DNA from: a virus
Length of the DNA stretch: 64,000 nt
Direction: 5' to 3' (one strand)
IMG/VR virus record: IMGVR_UViG_3300046003_004989
Coordinates: 80,481 to 144,480 of that record
Shown: positions 59,943-64,000 of the stretch, piece after piece
Numbering within the stretch: the stretch's first letter is position 1
Layout: the number at the start of each line of letters is the position of its first letter
Notes under the pieces: generated by a model
The model's input: only the letters and a program-made list of their open reading frames with translations
Told to the model about the DNA's origin: nothing
The model's database searches: none
Made by a program: the position numbers and the translations under genes

Positions 59943-60893
59943 TTACTTGATATCGAATTCTTTCAACCAGTCTTCAATTTCAGCATCTGATCCATTAGCA
60001 GCATCTGTGCTAGCAGTATCAATATTTGCCGATGGAGCAGGTTGAGAAGCTGTTTCGGTAGGAGTATAAGTTTGAGCTGGAGTAGCTGGTTTGCTTGGTG
60101 CAGTTACAGCATTATAAGCTGATCCTGGATTTCCAGTCAATTCAGATAAGAATTTGTGAACTCTGTCTCTTTGTTCATCAGACCAAGGTTTGAAGTCAAA
60201 TGTTTCCAATTCAGTAAGACCTTCATTGTAAAGGCTTAAGATTAAGTTACGAGATTCAGCGTTGTTATCCATTTTAACTCCTTTAACAGAGATTGGAGAA
60301 TTTGCTGGAGCGAATTTACATTCGTCATAATTCCAGTAACCACCTTTAAGTGTTACTTTAATTGAGAAGTCTTTACCATTGAAGAAGTCAAAGATATTTG
60401 TAGGTTCAGCACCCATTTCGATTTCTTCTGCAGATGGTTGGATTTGTGCATCGATTAATTTCTTAACCGCTTTAGGGAAACGTAGAATTTGAATTGTTCC
60501 TTCCATTTCTGGACGTTGTGGGTCTTTCACGATTTCAACATATGAGTAGTAGTACTCTTTACGTTTAATGTGTTCAGCTTGTTTCTTATCGAATGCAGAT
60601 TCAGATTTGAAAAGCTTCCAGAATGTGTCTTGAATTACGGATTTTTCATTGATTGATGAGGGACAATCAACATAGAAACCTTCACCTTCGTTTAATTCTA
60701 ACCAATATGAGAATTTCTTAACGATAGATTTTTTAGGATTCTTGATGTTCGGTACGAAACGAACGATTGCTCTGTAGACAGAGTCTTTAGAAAGCTTCGG
60801 GTCAGTTTTATATTCTGAACTTTTTGCTACTTGTTTTTCTTCTGGTTTGAAGTCGTCTAATGACGTGTTGAAGATGTCGAAATTGTTTTCCAT
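59943..60893 (-). CDS. 32: Single-stranded DNA-binding protein (gp32-like)
   Basis: This 316-residue protein (T4 gp32: 301) coats ssDNA at forks and organises recombination proteins. The OB-fold part reads VYRAIVRFVPNIKNPKKSI, KKFSYWLELNEGEGFYVDCP and EHIKRKEYYYSYVEIVKDPQRPE. A Pro/Ala/Thr-rich linker leads to the acidic end SDAEIEDWLKEFDIK, typical of gp32 tails. The zinc-binding Cys/His set of T4 gp32 is not evident. It has a 165-base leader, the longest for a replication gene here, and a strong terminator, so it is a separate, probably autoregulated unit. Confidence 0.88.
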   Translation of the reverse strand: MENNFDIFNTSLDDFKPEEKQVAKSSEYKTDPKLSKDSVYRAIVRFVPNIKNPKKSIVKKFSYWLELNEGEGFYVDCPSSINEKSVIQDTFWKLFKSESAFDKKQAEHIKRKEYYYSYVEIVKDPQRPEMEGTIQILRFPKAVKKLIDAQIQPSAEEIEMGAEPTNIFDFFNGKDFSIKVTLKGGYWNYDECKFAPANSPISVKGVKMDNNAESRNLILSLYNEGLTELETFDFKPWSDEQRDRVHKFLSELTGNPGSAYNAVTAPSKPATPAQTYTPTETASQPAPSANIDTASTDAANGSDAEIEDWLKEFDIK

Positions 60894-61058
60894 TTTTACT
60901 TACTTTTATTTACGTTGTTTATTTATTATGCGCCTAGTTCTGATTAGATTCACTTACTTTTAAACTCATTCGCGACTAAGGTTAGTTAGTAGCAAATTTA
61001 ACCTTGATAGGACTTTTACTTACTGATAGTTGTTATATGCTTTATATATCTCGATGGT
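60894..61058 (-). promoter_or_regulatory. Leader and promoter region of gp32
   Basis: No gene is seen in this interval. On the minus strand GAGATATATAAAG (61040-61052) is a late-type motif, TAAATTTG around 60995-61002 matches TAnnTTTG, and short AGTAAGTAAAA repeats occur near both ends. T4 gp32 represses its own translation by binding its leader; a similar role for this A-rich leader is possible. Confidence 0.5.
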
Positions 61059-62108
61059 TTACATATTTTTGAGTAAATAGTCATAAAAGTGTTGAACCCC
61101 GGCTTCTAGAAAAGGTTCACAGAAGCCGGTTTGGTTCTCACCACTCATATGAAGAGATGCACGTCCTCGTTCGAGCAATCGACAAGCTTCTTCGTCTTCT
61201 TTGGCAGTTTCGACGTAGACTTCTTCAATCGCTTCATAAAATTCAGGATGCTTTTCATAGAGTTCTTTTTTGTAGTAGTACTCGACATGATTCACACATT
61301 TATTTGGGGATATAGGATATATCGTACTAATCGCCATCGTATGTGGGTACCACTCAATCATTATGTTTGGGTAAAGGTAGATCCATATTGCGCCATATCG
61401 TGGTAACTCATCTCCAAAGACAGATTTAATCTGTTCCTGCCATTCTTTGTAAATTTCCGAACCGTATATGTCAAGGTTCGAGCCTATTCCAACTTTTTGA
61501 ACTGAATAATCATCACCAAAATGCCACTCCAGATCGGTAGGCGTAACAAAGTTTCGCAAACCTGGATGCATTGAGAATACGTGGTAATTTTCTAGATATA
61601 TTTCTGAAAAGGTTTTCCAATTGTAATTGTATTCTGTAGTTTCTACTTTATGAAATTTGTACTCGTCAAAATTGATATATTGATCGATATCACATGATTT
61701 CAAATCCAATGAAGGAGTTTTACCTTCAAAGAGTAGACCGTTCCAATTTGTTAATTTTCTAGTCTCTAATTTAGAGTCTGGTTTTTCTTTAAAATGAGGA
61801 GCAGTTTTAATATTACCGTCTAATTGATAAGTCCAGCAATGAACTCTACACGATATCAATTTTTTCTTACCACTTCCCTCTGCTAATAAAGATTGTCTAT
61901 GAAGACAAACATTTGAAAGGAGTTTATGTTCGCCACCGTCATTAACTAGCAACCATCGATCGTTAGTATGTGGTAGTGAGATATATTTGTTAGGTTCATC
62001 AGCCATGAGTTGATGTCCTCTATATTTCAAATCAAATCGGAAAATCGTATCTAGCTCAGCTTGTTGTATTTCTGAATCGATATAATTTTTAATAGGCAAA
62101 ACATTCAT
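61059..62108 (-). CDS. Rieske non-haem iron oxygenase (auxiliary metabolic gene)
   Basis: Starting at the ATG at 62108 the protein has 349 residues; an in-frame TTG at 62126 overlaps the HNH gene. The Rieske [2Fe-2S] site is Cys68-x-His70 ... Cys87-x-x-His90 (NVCLHRQSLL, SCRVHCWTYQLDG). The mononuclear iron site has His176 and His181 in ENYHVFSMHPG and an acidic residue in KEDEEACRLLERG. This is the alpha-subunit layout of ring-hydroxylating and N-demethylating oxygenases. Such genes occur in marine phages, but the substrate cannot be told. No ferredoxin or reductase gene lies near, so it would use host electrons. Confidence 0.88.
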   Translation of the reverse strand: MNVLPIKNYIDSEIQQAELDTIFRFDLKYRGHQLMADEPNKYISLPHTNDRWLLVNDGGEHKLLSNVCLHRQSLLAEGSGKKKLISCRVHCWTYQLDGNIKTAPHFKEKPDSKLETRKLTNWNGLLFEGKTPSLDLKSCDIDQYINFDEYKFHKVETTEYNYNWKTFSEIYLENYHVFSMHPGLRNFVTPTDLEWHFGDDYSVQKVGIGSNLDIYGSEIYKEWQEQIKSVFGDELPRYGAIWIYLYPNIMIEWYPHTMAISTIYPISPNKCVNHVEYYYKKELYEKHPEFYEAIEEVYVETAKEDEEACRLLERGRASLHMSGENQTGFCEPFLEAGVQHFYDYLLKNM

Positions 62109-62112
62109 ATAC

Positions 62113-62463
62113 TTAAACTTCACCAAAGGAATCTATCTTAGAATATAACTCTTCGATAGTATGTCCACATTTGGCATTTTTCTTTTTATTTTCTCTAGCT
62201 TTTAACATCTGTAGATTACAAGGATGTGCTATAAAAAATGGATTTATTTTATCTTTATATGCTTGAGATATCGAATAAATATGATCGAGATGATTAGCTT
62301 TCCAACTTCTCTTCAGACCTTTTGGATTTATTTGCTTCTTAAAAAGATCATAGTTCTTTTCAGTCAAAGCTCTAACAAATATAAAATAATCTTCTTTAGT
62401 CTCAAATAACCATTCCCAATCATTTCGATAATTTTCAAATACAATTAAATTCGGATTCAACAT
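62113..62463 (-). CDS. HNH-type endonuclease-like protein, 116 aa
   Basis: The core is HLDHIYSISQAYKDKINPFF, then AHPCNLQMLKARENKKK, which resembles the H-N-H pattern of small homing endonucleases (DHIxSI ... NLxxL ... N). The N-terminus is helical. It overlaps the tagged KTSC gene by one base. It may be a selfish nuclease or a cellular-type helper; no intron or insertion boundary was seen. Confidence 0.75.
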   Translation of the reverse strand: MLNPNLIVFENYRNDWEWLFETKEDYFIFVRALTEKNYDLFKKQINPKGLKRSWKANHLDHIYSISQAYKDKINPFFIAHPCNLQMLKARENKKKNAKCGHTIEELYSKIDSFGEV

Positions 62464-62786
62464 TATAATTTCTCGTATGTATAGGATCCTCTTCTAATCA
62501 ATGCCCAGAATCTAGTTCCATAAGTAGATGAGTCATCTCCTTTCTTGAACAGGGCTTTAATTTTAGATCCAACTTTATTAAATAGATTTGGTTCATCTGC
62601 GAACTCTCTAAACACCTCTTTAGGTACATCAAAATATTGATATTTCGAGTCATTCCAAAATTCTACTTCTAGAACTTTAGTATCACTATCATACTCAATA
62701 GATCGCAAATGAGAAGACGAAACTGATTTGTTCCACGTCTTCTCAAAAAGCTCATTAAATTCATTGTATGTGAGGAATTGACTCAT
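62463..62786 (-). CDS. Tagged KTSC-domain protein
   Basis: The first 18 residues (MSQFLTYNEFNELFEKTW) resemble the shared tag in a weaker form. The rest is a KTSC domain: VSSSHLRSIEYDSDTKVLEV, then KYQYFDVPKEVFREF and NLFNKVGSKIKALF, named for a domain found near lysyl-tRNA synthetase and in many phages. The length is normal for a single KTSC domain plus tail. Function unknown; possibly a head-packaged protein. Confidence 0.78.
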   Translation of the reverse strand: MSQFLTYNEFNELFEKTWNKSVSSSHLRSIEYDSDTKVLEVEFWNDSKYQYFDVPKEVFREFADEPNLFNKVGSKIKALFKKGDDSSTYGTRFWALIRRGSYTYEKL

Positions 62787-63436
62787 TAGGTTTTTCTATT
62801 ATCTTCTATCCACTTTTTGAAAACAGGAATAGCGGCTTTCATTCCATCAGTTTGATTCGCTGAATGTTCTGCTCGATTCATCATAGTTGTAGCAATTGCC
62901 ATAGCATGTTTATGATCAGTTTTCTTCAATTTATTCATAATCGTTACAGTCTTTTCTGCTTTCTCTTTTGAACCATAACCAGTACCTTTAACTGCATCTT
63001 TAGTTCCTGGGTTAAAGAGACCATCACCTTCATCTATCAAATCTTCAGAAATAATCAAATCTAAGTCAAAACCTTCAATTTCTTCGGATTCTGATTTCTT
63101 ATTTTTATCAATCCACTCTCTGAAAATTTTCTGAGCTTCTCTCATTTCAGGTGTTTGATGTTTATGTATTTTAGCTCGTGTTTCCATCGTTGTAGCAATA
63201 GACATTGCCCATACATTTTCACCTTTACTCATCAACCAATCGAGTTTCTTTACTGTAAATTCGGCCTTTTCTTTATTAGCGTATCCAGTTCCTTTGATTG
63301 CTGACTTACCTCCTTTTGAATAAAGTCCTTCTTCAGGTGGATCGTCTTTATACTCTCTTCTTTTAACAGTATGACCAACTCTAGGTTTTTTCTCTTCTTC
63401 GTTTAAGAAGTCTTCGTAAGATATTAAATTTCTCAT
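62786..63436 (-). CDS. Tagged protein with a duplicated domain, 216 aa
   Basis: The ATG at 63436 gives MRNLISYEDFLNEEEKKP, a good tag, and overlaps the upstream stop as ATGA; an in-frame TTG at 63472 would add 12 residues before it. Two copies of a ~75-residue domain follow: the first has KSAIKGTGYANKEKAEFTV ... SIATTMETRAKIHKHQ, the second KDAVKGTGYGSKEKAEKTV ... AIATTMMNRAEHSANQ, each ending in a W-I-x-x-N helix. The duplication looks old. Function is unknown; both copies are rich in Lys. Confidence 0.82.
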   Translation of the reverse strand: MRNLISYEDFLNEEEKKPRVGHTVKRREYKDDPPEEGLYSKGGKSAIKGTGYANKEKAEFTVKKLDWLMSKGENVWAMSIATTMETRAKIHKHQTPEMREAQKIFREWIDKNKKSESEEIEGFDLDLIISEDLIDEGDGLFNPGTKDAVKGTGYGSKEKAEKTVTIMNKLKKTDHKHAMAIATTMMNRAEHSANQTDGMKAAIPVFKKWIEDNRKT

Positions 63437-63798
63437 TTTGGATCTGGTTTTTCGCCTTTTCCTTCTAACCAATCTGCTACATCTTTATCGGATGTGGAAT
63501 AAGCTTTTTGTTTGTTTATAAATGCGTTCATTCTAGCATAACCCCAAGCATTGTATGCTGCTGGTCTTCCTAGAGCTTTTATTTGAGGTCTTAAAGCACC
63601 CCAATTAGTTTGTGCAGCTCCATATCCTCGTTTAAAGAGAACCATTAGAGCATGTTTGAGTTTTCCTTCGTCAGAGATGCCAAGTTTCTTTTGGGTCTCA
63701 GGATCTTTAGAAAGATCTTCAACTCTAGTTTCAGGTCCACTCTCTTCATTGATGACAGATTCATCAAGAAATTCTGTATAAGATAAGAATGTTTTCAT
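63433..63798 (-). CDS. Tagged internal-protein candidate, 121 aa
   Basis: Starts MKTFLSYTEFLDESVINEES, very close to T4 internal-protein starts; LDE and INE are predicted cleavage sites. The mature part is helical (GKLKHALMVLFKRGYGAAQT, ALGRPAAYNAWGYARMNAF) and ends in a charged tail. Its start is preceded by an AGATACATAT motif and by copy 2 of the structured repeat. Confidence 0.82.
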   Translation of the reverse strand: MKTFLSYTEFLDESVINEESGPETRVEDLSKDPETQKKLGISDEGKLKHALMVLFKRGYGAAQTNWGALRPQIKALGRPAAYNAWGYARMNAFINKQKAYSTSDKDVADWLEGKGEKPDPK

Positions 63799-63829
63799 AA
63801 AATATGTATCTAAAATAAATTTGATTTTT

Positions 63830-63925
63830 GAAACACGGCTGGGCTCGAAGTCATATAACCCTTACTGGGTTTCAGGTAAAGGGAATACAGTTACTCAAGA
63901 TGAGCCAGTCGAGGACGTTCCGCCG
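63830..63925 (-). repeat. Structured inverted-repeat element, copy 2
   Basis: The near copy of the element at 4491-4590 in opposite orientation. Positions 63852-63891 match that copy perfectly over 40 bases. The flanks pair here as CTGGCTC with GAGCCCAG (one bulge), a different stem sequence from copy 1. The 3' part overlaps the last codons of the gene that ends at 63895, coding for GGTSSTGSS. It lies between that gene and a tagged gene. Confidence 0.8.
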
Positions 63926-64000
63926 AGGAGCACTTCTGCCAGAGCAATAGAATCAACAAGATCATCAACAGGCTTTGGTATAACGAATTCTCCTTCTACA
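63895..64000 (-). CDS. C-terminal end of an unknown protein (rest outside window)
   Basis: A frame enters from the window edge and ends at a TGA at 63895. The visible 34 residues include VIPKPVDDLVDSIALAEVLL and end in GGTSSTGSS; the last nine are encoded by part of the structured repeat. Too little is present to classify. Confidence 0.6.
   Translation of the reverse strand, partial: VEGEFVIPKPVDDLVDSIALAEVLLGGTSSTGSS

Noticed and set aside
62113-62463. Homing-endonuclease insertion between 61059 and 62786
   Set aside because: The HNH gene is packed with small gaps or overlaps and no disrupted gene, intron or repeat boundary is visible, so mobility is not supported.
1-64000. CRISPR array, tRNA genes, insertion sequences, integrase
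   Set aside because: None was seen when reading both strands; no direct repeat series with spacers and no transposase or integrase motifs.

Overview
The window is 64 kb of an AT-rich, densely packed genome of a T4-like contractile-tailed phage. The core T4 gene set is recognisable by sequence: terminase gp16/gp17, sheath gp18, portal gp20, a protease-scaffold protein (gp21+gp22), major capsid gp23, head completion gp4, ssDNA-binding gp32, helicase gp41, a split DNA polymerase gp43, clamp loader gp44 (and probably gp62), clamp gp45, gp46/gp47, late sigma gp55, primase gp61, RNase H, UvsW/X/Y, NrdA/NrdB and dUTPase. Three intergenic regions carry the Bacteroidota-type -7 element TAnnTTTG next to a shared GTTAATAAC block, so the host is probably a member of Bacteroidota. 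No tRNA, CRISPR array or insertion sequence was seen. Every recognised gene but one is on the minus strand; the exception is a SpeD-like gene at 15929-16390.

Layout, in ascending coordinates (transcription runs from high to low). 1-4450: sheath, large terminase, small terminase. 4490-4640: a structured repeat and a terminator. 4655-8000: tagged and structural proteins and a coiled-coil membrane protein. 8000-15600: clamp-loader-like subunits, a zincless Fpg/Nei glycosylase, a cupin, a 5'-nuclease and many small unknowns. 15600-16450: a membrane protein with a host-like promoter, back to back with speD. 16455-21540: tagged proteins, including a RimK-like ATP-grasp fused to a retropepsin-like domain. 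21650-28270: capsid, protease-scaffold, portal, gp4. 28290-34930: a cassette of putative internal head proteins with the late sigma factor inside it. 34975-45090: recombination and replication genes. 45520-50940: nucleotide metabolism and the N-terminal half of the polymerase. 50980-56590: a second block of tagged proteins with a ligase-like protein. 56620-60900: UvsW, UvsY, primase, gp32. 61060-64000: a Rieske oxygenase, an HNH protein and more tagged proteins. No stretch longer than about 200 bases lacks a gene.

The most striking feature is a short N-terminal peptide, roughly M-K-x-[LI]-x-[ST]-[FY]-x-[ED]-[FYW]-[LVI]-N-E, on about sixteen otherwise unrelated proteins. It resembles the capsid-targeting sequence of T4 internal proteins and usually ends in a match or near match to the gp21 cleavage rule (I/L)-x-E. 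I infer that the phage packs a large and diverse set of proteins into its head. Late genes are preceded by a recurring GATATATAA-type motif, a plausible counterpart of the T4 late promoter TATAAATA read by the gp55-like sigma factor.

Other unusual points: a perfect 40-bp inverted repeat lies inside two related ~100-nt stem-loop elements 59 kb apart; a segment downstream of the major capsid protein's predicted cleavage site recurs in a small DUF3008-like protein; DNA polymerase is split by about 5.65 kb; protease and scaffold are fused; and four proteins share a C-terminal Leu-Phe that may dock on the clamp. All homology calls come from reading motifs by eye; no database search was possible.
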